Of a DNA stretch of 64,000 bases, positions 19,036 to 29,910 are shown in pieces. The first letter of the stretch is position 1. The number at the start of each line of letters is the position of its first letter. The notes beneath the pieces were generated by a model, which saw only the letters and a list, made by a program, of their open reading frames with translations, did not search any database and was not told the origin of the DNA. The translations under genes and the position numbers were made by a program. Origin of the DNA: Bradyrhizobium mercantei (GTDB taxonomy: Bacteria; Pseudomonadota; Alphaproteobacteria; Rhizobiales; Xanthobacteraceae); contig NZ_MKFI01000006.1 of NCBI RefSeq assembly GCF_001982635.1, positions 355,113 through 419,112 of the forward strand, given 5' to 3'.

Positions 19036-19139
19036 GTCATCGCCCGGCTTGACCGGGCGATCCAGTACGCCGCGGCCCATCGGCTCAACAACGACTGTCT
19101 CTGGAATACTGGATCACCTGCTTTCGCAGGGACGACAGC
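19036..19139. repeat. Palindromic intergenic repeat, family E copy 1
   Basis: The left half contains GCCCGGCTTGACCGGGC and GATCCAGTA; the right half carries TACTGGATC and ends CTGCTTTCGCAGGGACGACAG. The outer arms pair around GATCCAGTA. A second, more symmetric relative lies at 51488-51573. Confidence 0.8.
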
Positions 19140-19264
19140 GGAATGGGCGGAACGAACCGTACCAAACCACCGGCCCGAGGACTGATGACGGCCCCGATTT
19201 CCTCCGCTAACCTCTCCGCAAAGCACCGCCGGCAAGGCGGACCAATTTGAGGGAGGACGAGCGC

Positions 19265-20419
19265 GTGCATCGAGGCCGTGTCATCTTCGGCGCCATGGAC
19301 GAGGTCGTGTTCGGACGGCCCGCCCGTGAGGCCATCGTCGAGCAACTGGACCGGTTGGGCGCGCAGCGCGCCTTCCTGATGGTCTCCGGCACGTTGAACC
19401 GCGAAACCGACGAGATCGAGAAGGTCCGCCAGGCGCTCGGGCCACGCTGTGTCGGAACCTTCGACAGGATGCCGGCGCACACGCCGCGCGCCGCGGTCAT
19501 CGCGGCGACGGAACAGGCGCGTGATGCAAAGGCCGACCTGATCGTCACGATCGGCGGCGGCTCGATCACCGACGGCGCCAAGGCGGTGCAGCTTTGCCTC
19601 GCCAACAATGTCACCACATCCGACGGCATCGATGAGATCCGCACCCGTGGCGGGGTCTCGCCTGCGATGAAGCCGCCGAGCGTGCGCCAGATCAGCGTGC
19701 CGACCACGATCGCCGGCGGCGAGTTCTCCTCGATCGCGGGAGTCACCAACGAGGCCAAGCGGCAGAAGGAGATGCTGCGCCATCCGCTGGTGATGCCGCG
19801 CGCCACCATCCTCGATCCGGAGCTGTCGGTGCACACGCCGGACTGGCTGTTCCTGTCGACCGGCATCCGCGCCGTCGACCATTGCGTCGAGGGCATCTGC
19901 TCGCGCGAGGCGCATCCTTATGGCGACGCGCAGGCAATCAAGGGGCTGGAGATGCTGGCGGCGGGCCTGCCGCGGGTGAAGGCGGATCCGAAGGACATTT
20001 CGGCACGGATGGATTGCCAGATCGGCACCTGGCTCTCGACCGGCCCGCTGGCGTCGGGCGTACCGATGGGCGCGAGCCACGGCATCGGCTACGTGCTCGG
20101 CGCCGAGTTCGACGTGCCGCACGGCTACACCTCATGCGTGATGCTGCCCGCAGTGATGCGCTGGAACAAGCGCGACAATGCCGACCGCCAGGCGCTGGTC
20201 GCGGCCGCGATGGGTCACGCGGGCGAGGACGCCGGCGACGTGCTCGACCGCTTCATCCGCGACCTCGGCATGCCGCGCAGCCTGAAGGAGGTGCAGGTCG
20301 GTCCCGAACATTTCGACCGCATCGCGGCGGGTGCGATGCGCACGCCCTGGGTGCCGCGCAATCCGCGCAAGATCGATAGTCCGTCAGAGGTTCGCGAGAT
20401 TCTGCTGATGGCGGCCTAG
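19265..20419 (+). CDS. Iron-containing alcohol dehydrogenase (maleylacetate reductase-like)
   Basis: This 384-residue group III (iron-type) dehydrogenase has the nucleotide-binding GGGSITDGAK motif, and the metal-site stretches DHCVEG and GASHGIGYVLG plus VPHGYTS. It reduces or oxidises a carbonyl/alcohol with NAD(P)H; relatives include maleylacetate reductase of aromatic degradation. GTG 19265 is preferred (eight bases after GGGAGG) to TTG 19247, which overlaps that ribosome binding site. It is followed after 39 bases by an acyl-CoA ligase gene, so the two probably act in one catabolic route. The substrate is not deducible from sequence. Confidence 0.88.
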   Translation: MHRGRVIFGAMDEVVFGRPAREAIVEQLDRLGAQRAFLMVSGTLNRETDEIEKVRQALGPRCVGTFDRMPAHTPRAAVIAATEQARDAKADLIVTIGGGSITDGAKAVQLCLANNVTTSDGIDEIRTRGGVSPAMKPPSVRQISVPTTIAGGEFSSIAGVTNEAKRQKEMLRHPLVMPRATILDPELSVHTPDWLFLSTGIRAVDHCVEGICSREAHPYGDAQAIKGLEMLAAGLPRVKADPKDISARMDCQIGTWLSTGPLASGVPMGASHGIGYVLGAEFDVPHGYTSCVMLPAVMRWNKRDNADRQALVAAAMGHAGEDAGDVLDRFIRDLGMPRSLKEVQVGPEHFDRIAAGAMRTPWVPRNPRKIDSPSEVREILLMAA

Positions 20420-20458
20420 AACAAAAGCGAGCCGCGAGTGAGGGGGAAGTAAAACTCA

Positions 20459-22009
20459 ATGTATACCGGCAAGCATGCTCATTTGCGCCCGCTGCAACCC
20501 GCCTTCATCATGGCCGGGACGGGAGAGATCGTCACCTATCGCGAGCTCGAGGCGCGCAGCAACCGCCTCGCGCATTTGTTCCGCAAGCAGGGCCTGCGGC
20601 GGCTCGACCATTACTCGATCTTCATGGAGAACAACAATCGCTACCTCGAGGCCTGCGGCGCCGGCGAGCGCGCGGGGCTCTATTTCACCTGCGTCAATTC
20701 CTACCTCACCGCGGGCGAGCTCGCCTACATCCTGACCAACAGCCAGTCGCGGATCCTGATCACCTCGAAGCTGAAGCTCGACATTGCGCGCGAGGCGCTG
20801 AAGGAATGTCCGCAGGTCGAGCTCTGCATCGTGGTCGACGGCGACGGCGAGAGCGAGCGTATCGTCGGGCTGCGACAGGCGACTGCCGGCCTGCCGGCCA
20901 CACCGATCGCGGACGAATATGCCGGCACCGCGATGCTCTATTCCTCCGGCACAACCGGCCGGCCAAAGGGGATCGTGCGGCCGCTGCCCGAGCAGCCGCC
21001 GTCGGAGAACCTGCCGCTGTTCGATTTCCTGACCAGGCTCTGGCACTACCGTGAGGGCATGGTCTACCTCTCGCCGGCACCGCTCTATCATTCAGCGCCG
21101 CAGGCCGCGGTCAATCTCACCATCCGGATGGGCGGCACCGTGGTCATCATGGAGAGCTTCGATCCCGAGCGCTATCTCGAGCTGGTGCAAAAATGGGGCA
21201 TCACCCACAGCCAGCTGGTGCCGACCATGTTCTCGCGCCTGCTGAAGCTGCCGGAGGAGGTGCGCAGCCGCTACGATCTGTCGACGCTCGAGATCGCGAT
21301 CCATGCCGCCGCGCCCTGCCCGGCGCTGGTCAAGGACGACATGATCAAATGGTGGGGCCCGATCATCCACGAATATTACGGCGCGACCGAGGGGCTCGGC
21401 TTCACCGCCTGCAACAGCGCGGAGTGGCTCGCCCATCGCGGCACCGTCGGCAAGGTCCTGCTGGGCGATCTGCATATCCTCGACGAAAACATGCAGCCCT
21501 GCCCGAAAGGCACGCCCGGCACCGTGTGGTTCAAGACCGCCACGCCATTCGAATATTTCAACGACCCCGCCAAGACCACCGAAGCGCGCTCGGCCGACGG
21601 CAGCATGAGCACGGTCGGCGACGTCGGCTATGTCGACGACGACAACTTCCTCTACCTCACCGATCGCGCCACCTTCATGATCATCTCGGGCGGCGTGAAC
21701 ATCTATCCGCAGGAATGCGAGAACCTGCTGATCACCCATCCCAAGGTCGCCGACGCCGCGGTGTTCGGCGTGCCCAACCCCGATCTCGGCGAGGAGGTGA
21801 AGGCGGTGGTGCAGCCGGCCGACGGCATCGCGGCAGGGCCGGAGCTTGCCGAGGAGCTGATCGCCTTCTGCGCCAGCTCGCTGTCGCGCCAGAAGGTGCC
21901 GCGCTCGGTGGATTTCGAGGCCGAGCTGCCGCGGCTGCCGACCGGAAAGCTCTACAAGCGCCTGCTGCGCGACCGCTATTGGGGCAACAAGACCTCGCGG
22001 ATCGTGTGA
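20459..22009 (+). CDS. AMP-forming acyl-CoA ligase
   Basis: This 516-residue adenylate-forming enzyme carries the P-loop-like AMP motif MLYSSGTTGRPKGI, the A5 motif YYGATEG, the TDRATFMIISGGVNIYP hinge and the catalytic-lysine motif LPRLPTGKLYKR near the C-terminus. All key motifs are intact. It activates a carboxylic acid to an acyl-CoA through an acyl-adenylate. It lies in the same direction just after the alcohol dehydrogenase gene. The substrate could be an aromatic or short/medium aliphatic acid. GAGGGGGAAG lies upstream of the ATG. Confidence 0.93.
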   Translation: MYTGKHAHLRPLQPAFIMAGTGEIVTYRELEARSNRLAHLFRKQGLRRLDHYSIFMENNNRYLEACGAGERAGLYFTCVNSYLTAGELAYILTNSQSRILITSKLKLDIAREALKECPQVELCIVVDGDGESERIVGLRQATAGLPATPIADEYAGTAMLYSSGTTGRPKGIVRPLPEQPPSENLPLFDFLTRLWHYREGMVYLSPAPLYHSAPQAAVNLTIRMGGTVVIMESFDPERYLELVQKWGITHSQLVPTMFSRLLKLPEEVRSRYDLSTLEIAIHAAAPCPALVKDDMIKWWGPIIHEYYGATEGLGFTACNSAEWLAHRGTVGKVLLGDLHILDENMQPCPKGTPGTVWFKTATPFEYFNDPAKTTEARSADGSMSTVGDVGYVDDDNFLYLTDRATFMIISGGVNIYPQECENLLITHPKVADAAVFGVPNPDLGEEVKAVVQPADGIAAGPELAEELIAFCASSLSRQKVPRSVDFEAELPRLPTGKLYKRLLRDRYWGNKTSRIV

Positions 22010-22102
22010 GGCCGGCGGTGCAGCGGGCCGCAACGGACTCGCCCGCTGCGCGGATTTGGCGTTATGCTCTGCAATCGCAAGCCAGCTTCGCCGGAGGCCG
22101 CC

Positions 22103-22801
22103 ATGCCGTCGCCCCAGCCGCGCGAGCCGGAGCCGGCACAGGCCGGCAGGCTCGAATTCACCGCCGCCGAAATCGGTGCGCTCGCCCACCTCTATCGCGG
22201 CGAGGTCTATCGCAGCACGGTCTGGCGCACCCGCCTCGACAGCTCGACCAACTGGGCGGTTGTCACCACCGGGATCGCACTGTCGGCGACCTACAGCAAC
22301 GCGGACGCATCGCCGCTGCCGATGGTGCTGGTTGGCCTGCTCGTCACCGTATTCCTGCTGTTCGAGGCGCGCCGCTACCGCTACTTCAACGTCTGGCGCG
22401 CCCGCGCCCGGTTGCTCGAAACCGATTTCTACGCGCCGATGATCCGCGGCGAAGACCCATCGCCGAATGCGGCCTGGACCGAGCTGCTGGCCAACGATTA
22501 CCGCCGCCCCAGCTACCACATCAGCTTTGCCCGCGCGGTCGGCCGGCGGCTGCGCCGGACCTATGGCTGGATCTTCGCGATCCAGGCCATCGCCTATTAC
22601 GGCAAGCTCGCGATCCATCCGCTGCCGCTCACCGATATGAGCGCGATCTGGGACCGCGCCTCGATCGGGCCGATTCCCGGAACCATCGTGATTCTGGCCG
22701 GCGTCGCCTTCCATTCCAGCTGGGCGCTGTTCGCCTTCGTCACGCAGCGCATGGAGGTCGCCGACCGGCGCGCGCGGCACGATCTGATCGCGATGGGGTG
22801 A
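22103..22801 (+). CDS. DUF2270 integral membrane protein
   Basis: This 232-residue protein has the strongly conserved DUF2270 core LYRGEVYRSTVWRTRLDS, then TNWAVVTTGIALS and FEARRYRYFNVWRAR, and two N-terminal plus two C-terminal membrane helices. ATG 22103 is preceded by GGAGG at five bases; an ATG at 22064 adds 13 poorly placed residues. The family is widespread in bacteria and its function is unknown. It sits 93 bases behind the CoA-ligase gene and may be an independent unit. Confidence 0.88.
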   Translation: MPSPQPREPEPAQAGRLEFTAAEIGALAHLYRGEVYRSTVWRTRLDSSTNWAVVTTGIALSATYSNADASPLPMVLVGLLVTVFLLFEARRYRYFNVWRARARLLETDFYAPMIRGEDPSPNAAWTELLANDYRRPSYHISFARAVGRRLRRTYGWIFAIQAIAYYGKLAIHPLPLTDMSAIWDRASIGPIPGTIVILAGVAFHSSWALFAFVTQRMEVADRRARHDLIAMG

Positions 22802-22880
22802 GATGCCGCGGGTTGCGTTGCCGGTGACGGGCTTTTCCCCTAACCTCGCCTCAACAAGAAAAATCAGGGAGGACCTGCCA

Positions 22881-23768
22881 ATGGACGTGATCCCACTGCG
22901 CGAAGGGTTCGGCGCCGAACTGCGCGGCGTCACGCTGTCAGACGTCGCCGCCAGCGATACCGCCTATGCGAAGGTGCGCGCGGCATTTGAGGAACATTCG
23001 GTGCTGGTGTTCCGCGGCCAGGAGGTCAGTGACGACATCCAGCTCGCCTTCTCGCGCCGCTTCGGTCCGCCCGAGACGACCAAAGTCGGCTCGATGGGCA
23101 CCGGCTCGCATTTCGTGATCCTCTCGACCTTCGGACCCGACGGCAAGGTGGTTCCATCCGACCATCGCCAGCAGTTGCGCGCCAGGGCGAACCAGCTCTG
23201 GCACACCGACTCCTCCTTCAAGCGCGTGCCGGCGCTGACTTCGATCCTTTCCGCGCGCATCATCCCCGAACATGGCGGCGAGACCGAATTCGTCTCGATG
23301 CGGCTTGCCTTCGAGCGGCTCGACAAGGATATGGCGAAGCGGCTCGAGAACTCGTTCGCCTGGCACTCCTATGCGCATTCGCGCAGCAAGGTGGCGGCCG
23401 GTCTTGCGACAACGGAGGAAACCGACGCGCTGCCGCCGGTGTGCTGGCGCATGGTCTGGCGCAATCCCGTCAACGGCCGTGGCGCGCTGTATCTCGCCTC
23501 GCATGCCTATGGCGTCGAGGGCATGGCTGCCGATGCCGGCAAGGCGCTGATCGAGCAGCTGACCGAAGCCGCAACCGCGCCCGGCGTCAGTTATCTGCAC
23601 CAATGGAAGCAGGGCGACGTCGTGATGTGGGACAACCGCGCCACCATGCATCGCGGCCGCCCGTGGCCGGCGCATGAGGGCCGCCTGATGATCCGCACCA
23701 CGATCTCGGCGACCGAATCCGACGGCGTCGCCAACATGCACCTGCCTTCACCGCAGGCGGCGCAGTGA
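22881..23768 (+). CDS. TauD/TfdA family Fe(II)/2-oxoglutarate dioxygenase
   Basis: This 295-residue enzyme has the facial-triad motif WHTDSSF (HxD) and the distal HRGRPW (second His plus an Arg that binds 2-oxoglutarate). The start VIPLREGFGAELRGV is typical of the TauD/TfdA family. Members oxidise taurine, alkylsulfates, 2,4-D or related ethers using O2 and 2-oxoglutarate. ATG 22881 lies seven bases after GGGAGGA, so the longer open frame from 22803 is rejected. The window contains no sulfonate transporter, so the substrate may be an organic acid or ether. It is followed by a palindromic repeat. Confidence 0.92.
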   Translation: MDVIPLREGFGAELRGVTLSDVAASDTAYAKVRAAFEEHSVLVFRGQEVSDDIQLAFSRRFGPPETTKVGSMGTGSHFVILSTFGPDGKVVPSDHRQQLRARANQLWHTDSSFKRVPALTSILSARIIPEHGGETEFVSMRLAFERLDKDMAKRLENSFAWHSYAHSRSKVAAGLATTEETDALPPVCWRMVWRNPVNGRGALYLASHAYGVEGMAADAGKALIEQLTEAATAPGVSYLHQWKQGDVVMWDNRATMHRGRPWPAHEGRLMIRTTISATESDGVANMHLPSPQAAQ

Positions 23769-24211
23769 AACAAATGCTTCGCCGCCATCCCCGCGCAACG
23801 GCGGAGCCGTTGTCGCTGGAGGTGCGAGCGCAGCGAGCCTCGAAGGATGAATCGGCCACCGGCTCCGGGCCGTGCATCCTTCGAGACGCGCGTTCCGCGC
23901 TCCTCAGGAGGACGGGACGGACTTCAACGCGGCCTAGCGAGCATCGGCGACATACTGTCGCTGATTGCGATCGGGCTCAGGTCGTGCCGATCGATGCGAT
24001 CGAGTAAAATGAAAAGGAAATTCGCCACTGCATAGCAAACCAACCGGAGTTCCCCGCCATCACAGGCATTATTCCCGGTCCGTGGAAATTTTAATGCACT
24101 GGTGTCATCCGAATTGCCAATCCCTTCGCGACCCTCGCTGGTTGCCCGACAGCCTCACCGTGGTATCGTCGATGCCAATCGGCCTTTGAGACCGAAATGT
24201 GGGAGGGGACC
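23769..24211. other. Intergenic region ahead of the peptide transporter operon
   Basis: The 443 bases hold the family A repeat (23786-23920) and then ~290 bases in which I see no gene. The promoter of the downstream binding-protein operon must lie here but no clear -35/-10 pair stands out. Confidence 0.4.
23786..23920. repeat. Palindromic intergenic repeat, family A copy 2
   Basis: The left arm carries GCGAGCGCAGCGAGCCTCGAAGGATG; the right arm carries GTGCATCCTTCGAGACGCGCG and GCTCCTCAGGAGGACGGG. CCTCGAAGGATG pairs with CATCCTTCGAG. It matches the copies at 2389-2522 and 44934-45040. Confidence 0.85.
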
Positions 24212-25807
24212 ATGCGGAGCGTGCAAGCGCTGGCCGTCGCGGTGTTGTCTGTGCTGGCCATCAGCGACGTGTCACGCGCAGCCGAGCCGAAACCGGGCGG
24301 CATCTTCAGGATCTATCATCGCGACAGCCCCGGCAGCGCCTCGATCCACGAGGGCGCGACTTATTCGCTGAACGTGCCGTTCATGCCGATCTTCAACAAT
24401 CTCGTCATTTTCGATCAGCACATCGCGCAGAACAGCGCCAGCACGATCCGGCCCGAGCTTGCGGAAAGCTGGGCCTGGAGCGGCGACAACAAAACGCTGA
24501 CCTTCAAGCTGCGCAAGGACGTGAAGTGGCACGACGGCAAGCCGTTCACCGCGGCCGACGTCAAATGCACCTTCGACATGCTGATGGGCAAGTCGCAGCA
24601 GAAGTTCCGGCAGAACCCGCGCAAGTCCTGGTACGAACAGGTCGACGAGGTTACCACCAACGGCGATTACGAAGCATCGTTCAAGCTGAAGCGGCCGCAG
24701 CCGGCGCTGCTGTCGCTGCTCGCCTCGGGCTATTCGCCGATCTATCCCTGCCACGTGTCGCCGGCGGAGATGCGCACCAAGCCCATCGGTACCGGCCCGT
24801 TCAAATTCGTCGAGTTCAAGGCCAACGAGTCGATCAAGCTCACCAAGAACCCCGACTACTTCAAGAAGGGCCTGCCCTATCTCGACGGTATCGAGTTCAC
24901 CATCATCCCGAACCGCTCGACGGCGATCCTCGGATTCGTCTCGGGCAAGTTCGACATGACCTTCCCGACCGAGGTTTCGATCCCGCTGCTCAAGGACGTC
25001 AAGTCGCAGGACCCGACAGCGATCTGCGTGGTGGAACCGAACAACGTCTCCACCAACATCATCATCAATTCAACCGCGCCGCCGTTCGACAATCTCGACG
25101 TCCGCCGCGCGCTGGCGCTGGCGCTCGACCGCAAGGCCTTCATCCAGATCATGTTCGAGGGCCAGGGCGATATCGGCGGCACCATGGAGCCTGCGCCTGA
25201 CGGCCTGTGGGCGATGCCGAAGGACATGCTTGAGCAGATTCCCGGCTACGGCCCCGACATCGAGAAGAACCGCGAGGAAGCGCGCAAGCTGATGCAGAAG
25301 GCGGGCTATGGCCCGGACAAGCATCTGCACATCAAGGTGTCGACCCGCAACATCGCGGTCTACCGCGATCCCGCGATCATCCTGATCGACCAGATCAAGA
25401 GCATCTATATCGACGCCGAGCTCGACGTCGTCGATACCGCGCAATGGTTCCCCAAGATCGCGCGCAAGGACTATTCGCTCGGCCTCAACCTCACCGGCAA
25501 CGCCGTCGACGAGCCCGACCAGTCGTTCTACGAGAACTATGCCTGCGGCTCGGAGCGCAACTACACCAACTACTGCAACAAGGACATCGAGAAGCTGTTC
25601 GACCAGCAGTCGGAGGAGACCAACCTCGACAAGCGCAAGAAGCTGGTCTGGGAGATCGACAAGAAGCTGCAGGAAGACGTCGCGCGTCCGATCATCTTCC
25701 ATGCCCGGACCGGCACCTGCTGGAAGCCTTACGTAAAGAATGTCACGATCATGTCCAACAGCTCCTATAACGGCTATCGTTACGAAGACGTCTGGCTGGA
25801 CAAGTAG
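24212..25807 (+). CDS. ABC transporter substrate-binding protein, family 5 (peptide/opine/nickel type)
   Basis: This 531-residue periplasmic protein has a signal peptide (cleavage near SRAAEP) followed by GGIFRIYHRD. The family 5 signature is seen in LAESWAWSGDNKTLTFKLRKD, VKWHDGKPFTAADVKCTFD and RRALALALDRKAFIQIMF. ATG 24212 lies behind GGGAGGGG; an upstream ATG at 24197 would overlap this ribosome binding site. It is the first gene of a complete importer with two permeases and two ATPases. The ligand may be a di- or oligopeptide, an opine or another solute. A palindromic repeat separates it from the permease genes. Confidence 0.94.
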   Translation: MRSVQALAVAVLSVLAISDVSRAAEPKPGGIFRIYHRDSPGSASIHEGATYSLNVPFMPIFNNLVIFDQHIAQNSASTIRPELAESWAWSGDNKTLTFKLRKDVKWHDGKPFTAADVKCTFDMLMGKSQQKFRQNPRKSWYEQVDEVTTNGDYEASFKLKRPQPALLSLLASGYSPIYPCHVSPAEMRTKPIGTGPFKFVEFKANESIKLTKNPDYFKKGLPYLDGIEFTIIPNRSTAILGFVSGKFDMTFPTEVSIPLLKDVKSQDPTAICVVEPNNVSTNIIINSTAPPFDNLDVRRALALALDRKAFIQIMFEGQGDIGGTMEPAPDGLWAMPKDMLEQIPGYGPDIEKNREEARKLMQKAGYGPDKHLHIKVSTRNIAVYRDPAIILIDQIKSIYIDAELDVVDTAQWFPKIARKDYSLGLNLTGNAVDEPDQSFYENYACGSERNYTNYCNKDIEKLFDQQSEETNLDKRKKLVWEIDKKLQEDVARPIIFHARTGTCWKPYVKNVTIMSNSSYNGYRYEDVWLDK

Positions 25808-25813
25808 CGCATA

Positions 25814-25857
25814 GCGTTTTCGAGCGAAGTGGATACCGGTTCGCGTAAAGAAAACGC
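25814..25857. repeat. Short palindromic element between binding-protein and permease genes
   Basis: GCGTTTTC at 25814-25821 pairs with GAAAACGC at 25850-25857; the interior (GAGCGAAGTGGATACCGGTTCG) also looks like a known rhizobial repeat. A hairpin here can protect the upstream mRNA and so raise binding-protein level over permease. Confidence 0.65.
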
Positions 25858-25892
25858 GTCAAAAGAAAGCACGGACAGGGGAGAGAGCCAGG

Positions 25893-26840
25893 GTGTTTGC
25901 CTATATCGTGCGGCGGCTGTTCCTGATGCTCGTGACCCTGTTCGGGATCTCGGTCATCATCTTCGTGCTGCTGCGCGTGGTGCCCGGCAACATCGTCGAC
26001 ATCCTGTTCGACGCCGCGGGCTTCGTCGATCCCGCCGACAAGGCCAATCTCGAGCGCGAGCTCGGGTTGAGCCAGCCGATCGTGATCCAGTACCTGCACT
26101 GGATCGGCGGCCTGCTGCACGGCGATCTCGGCTATTCCTACGTCTCGGAGAAGCCGGCGCTGGAGGAGATCCTGCCGCGGATTCCGATCACCGCGCGGCT
26201 CGCGGGGCTGGCGCTGCTGTTCTCCGCCTCGATCGGCATTCCGCTCGGCGTGATCAGCGCCGTGCACCAGGGCTCCAAGCTCGACTATGCGCTGCGCGTC
26301 GTCAGCCTCAGCGGCCTGTCGCTGCCGTCGTTCTGGCTCGGCCTGTTGATCCTGATGGCCTCGGTCTCACTGTTCAGCACCATGCCTATCTTCAATCCGA
26401 ACCCGAAGACCTGGCTCGAGGCGCTGACCATCTATGCGGTACCGGCGATGGCGGTCGGCTTCCGCAGCGCGGCGCTGACCATGCGCATCACCCGCTCCTC
26501 GATGCTGGAGATCCTGCGCCAGGATTACATCCGCACCGCGCGCGCCAAGGGCGCATCCGAAGCCTCCGTGAACTATCGCCACGCGCTGAAGAACGCGGTG
26601 TTGCCTGTCATCACCGTGATCGGCATCGAGGCCGCGTTCCTGATCGGCGGACTGATCGTGACCGAGACCGTGTTCAACATCCCCGGCATCGCCCGCTTCC
26701 TGGTCGAGGCGCTGCGCTGGCGCGATTATCCGATCGTGCAGAACCTCGTGATGTTCATCGCGGTCGTCGTCGTGGTCGTGAATTTCATCGTCGACATGCT
26801 GTATGCGGCAATCGACCCGCGCATCCGGTTCGGAGACTAA
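25893..26840 (+). CDS. ABC transporter permease (DppB type)
   Basis: This 315-residue inner-membrane protein has six likely helices and starts FAYIVRRLFLMLVTLFGIS, typical of DppB/OppB. The EAA cytoplasmic loop that contacts the ATPase is seen around RTARAKGASEASVNYRHALKN. It starts at a GTG (25893) after a purine-rich GGGAGAGAG. The next permease gene begins three bases after its stop. It forms one half of the channel for the family 5 binding protein. Confidence 0.94.
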   Translation: MFAYIVRRLFLMLVTLFGISVIIFVLLRVVPGNIVDILFDAAGFVDPADKANLERELGLSQPIVIQYLHWIGGLLHGDLGYSYVSEKPALEEILPRIPITARLAGLALLFSASIGIPLGVISAVHQGSKLDYALRVVSLSGLSLPSFWLGLLILMASVSLFSTMPIFNPNPKTWLEALTIYAVPAMAVGFRSAALTMRITRSSMLEILRQDYIRTARAKGASEASVNYRHALKNAVLPVITVIGIEAAFLIGGLIVTETVFNIPGIARFLVEALRWRDYPIVQNLVMFIAVVVVVVNFIVDMLYAAIDPRIRFGD

Positions 26841-26843
26841 CCG

Positions 26844-27736
26844 ATGGCGACGATCAATTTCGACAGCGAATTGCGACGCGCCGGGGCCAACGCCACCGGC
26901 GGCTGGGGGCGGCTGGCGTTCCTCGCGCAGCGCCATGTGCTCGGCACGGTCGGCCTCATCATCATGCTGCTGTTCGTGCTGACTGCGATCTTTGCCGATC
27001 TGATCAGCCGTTACGATCCGCTTACCGTCGATTCCGCGCACCGCTTGGCACCGCCCTCGATGCTGCATTGGTTCGGCACGGATTCCTTCGGCCGCGACGT
27101 CTGGAGCCGCATCATCCACGGCGCGCGGATCTCGCTTGCGGTCGGCATCGGCTCCACGACACTCGGCGCCACGCTCGGCGTGATCGTGGGCCTTGCCTCC
27201 GGCTATCTCTCCGGCTGGGTCGACCTCGTGTTCCAGCGGGTGACCGACATCCTGCAGTCGCTGCCGCTGCTGGTGCTCGCGCTCGTGATGACGGCAGCGC
27301 TCGGCCCTTCGCTGCCGAACGTGATCCTCGCGATTGCGATTCCCTTGATCCCGACCGTTGCGCGCGTGATCCGGGCCAACACGCTGGCGCTGCGCGAGCA
27401 GCCGTTCGTGGAAGCCGCCAAATCGATCGGCATGAGCGAGATGCGGATCGCGCTGCGCCACGTGCTGCCGAACACCATCGCACCGCTGATCGTGCTTGCG
27501 ACCGCGCAACTCGGCTCGACCATCCTGACCGAGGCGTCACTGTCGTTCCTCGGCCTCGGCATTCCCGAACCTTACCCATCATGGGGCCGTATGCTGTCGG
27601 AATCCGCCGCCGAATATGTCCGCACCGCGCCGTGGCTGGTGATCTTCCCCGGCATTGCGATCAGCCTCGCGGTGTTCGGCACCAATCTGTTCGGCGACGC
27701 ACTGCGCGACATCCTCGATCCGAGGCAGCGCGGCTG

Positions 27737-27737
<1 letters not shown>
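26844..27737 (+). CDS. ABC transporter permease (DppC type)
   Basis: This 297-residue permease has an N-terminal OppC-type membrane segment, the HWFGTDSFGRDVWSRIIHGAR motif shared by DppC/OppC/NikC proteins, and an EAA loop VEAAKSIGMSEMRIALRHVLPN. Its TGA shares a base with the ATG of the following ATPase gene, indicating tight coupling. It completes the membrane channel together with the DppB-type partner. Confidence 0.94.
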
Positions 27738-28746
<1,009 letters not shown>

Positions 28747-28750
<4 letters not shown>

Positions 28751-29739
28751 CCGAACAGCGTCCGCTCCTCGAAGTCACCGATCTCGTCAAGCACTACGCG
28801 GTGCGCGGCGGCGTGCTGCGCCGGCAGGTCGGCACCGTGCACGCAGTCGACGGCGTCAGCTTCGCGCTCGGCGCCGGCGAGACGCTCGGACTGGTCGGCG
28901 AATCCGGCTGCGGCAAGTCGACGGTGGCGCGCACCGTGCTGCGGCTGGTCGAGCCGACCAGCGGCGCGATCAAGCTCGACGGCGAGGACATCGCGCCGCT
29001 CAGCAAGACCGCGCTGCGGCCCTACCGCCGCTCGATGCAGATCGTGTTCCAGGACCCGTTCGCCTCGCTCAACCCGCGCATGACCGCCGGCGACATCGTC
29101 GGCGAGCCGCTGACCGTGCACGGCATCGCGACCGGCGCGAAGAAGCAGGAGCGGGTCGCGGAACTGTTCCAGCAAGTCGGCCTGCGGCCCGACCAGATGA
29201 AGAACTTTCCGCATCAGTTCTCCGGCGGCCAGCGCCAGCGCATCTGCATTGCGCGTGCGCTCTCGCTCGGGCCGCGGCTGATCGTCTGCGACGAGCCGGT
29301 CTCCGCGCTCGACGTCTCGATCCAGGCGCAGGTGATCAATCTCTTGATCGACCTGCAGCGCAAGCAGAATTTCTCCTACCTCTTCATCGCGCACGACCTC
29401 GCCGTCGTCGCCCATATCAGCCACCGCGTCGCCGTGATGTATCTCGGCCGCATTGTCGAGATCGCCGACAAGCACGAGCTGTTCGCCAATCCGCGGCATC
29501 CCTATACGCAGGCGCTGCTGGCCTCGGTGCCGATCGCCGACCCCAAGGCGAAGCGCACTGCGCCCTTGATCGACGGCGACGTGCCGAGCCCGATCAATCC
29601 GCCCTCCGGCTGCGCCTTCCACACCCGCTGCCCCTACGCGATCGATCGCTGCAAGACCGAACGCCCGATGTTGCAGGCGGCTGGTACGGCGCATCAGGTC
29701 GCGTGCTGGCTGAATGACGGGACGGGGCGGAGCGAGTAA
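28747..29739 (+). CDS. ABC transporter ATP-binding protein (DppF type)
   Basis: This 330-residue second ATPase of the importer has Walker A GESGCGKST, QIVFQDPFASLNPR, signature FSGGQRQR, Walker B IVCDEPVSALD and the Cys-containing C-terminal extension (CAFHTRCPYAIDRC). Its ATG overlaps the end of the DppD-type gene by four bases. Together the two ATPases form the heterodimer that powers the importer. It is the last gene of the operon; a palindromic repeat follows and may end transcription. Confidence 0.95.
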
Positions 29740-29744
29740 CTCCG

Positions 29745-29889
29745 CTGTCGTCCCTGCGAAAGCAGGGACCCATAACCACCGTTGCTCATTGTTGCGCGCC
29801 GCTGTAGCTCCAGCGCGCTTCAGCAAGGTAGATCGGTGGTTATGGGCCCCGGCCCCTGTGCGCAATTGCGCACCAGGCCGGGACGACAG
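29745..29889. repeat. Palindromic intergenic repeat, family D copy 2 with family C core
   Basis: CCCATAACCACC at 29769-29780 pairs with GGTGGTTATGGG at 29835-29846. The ends are CTGTCGTCCCTGC and GGGACGACAG. The right part holds GTGCGCAATTGCGCAC, the same core as in family C. It lies between two convergent operons and may end both. Confidence 0.85.
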
Positions 29890-29910
29890 TGTTTATGCGG
29901 CGGCCTCGAT

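Noticed and set aside
18758..19235. Several ORFs of 60-150 codons in the structured repeat
   Set aside because: They overlap one another on both strands across inverted repeats; repeats of this type are often mis-annotated as small proteins.
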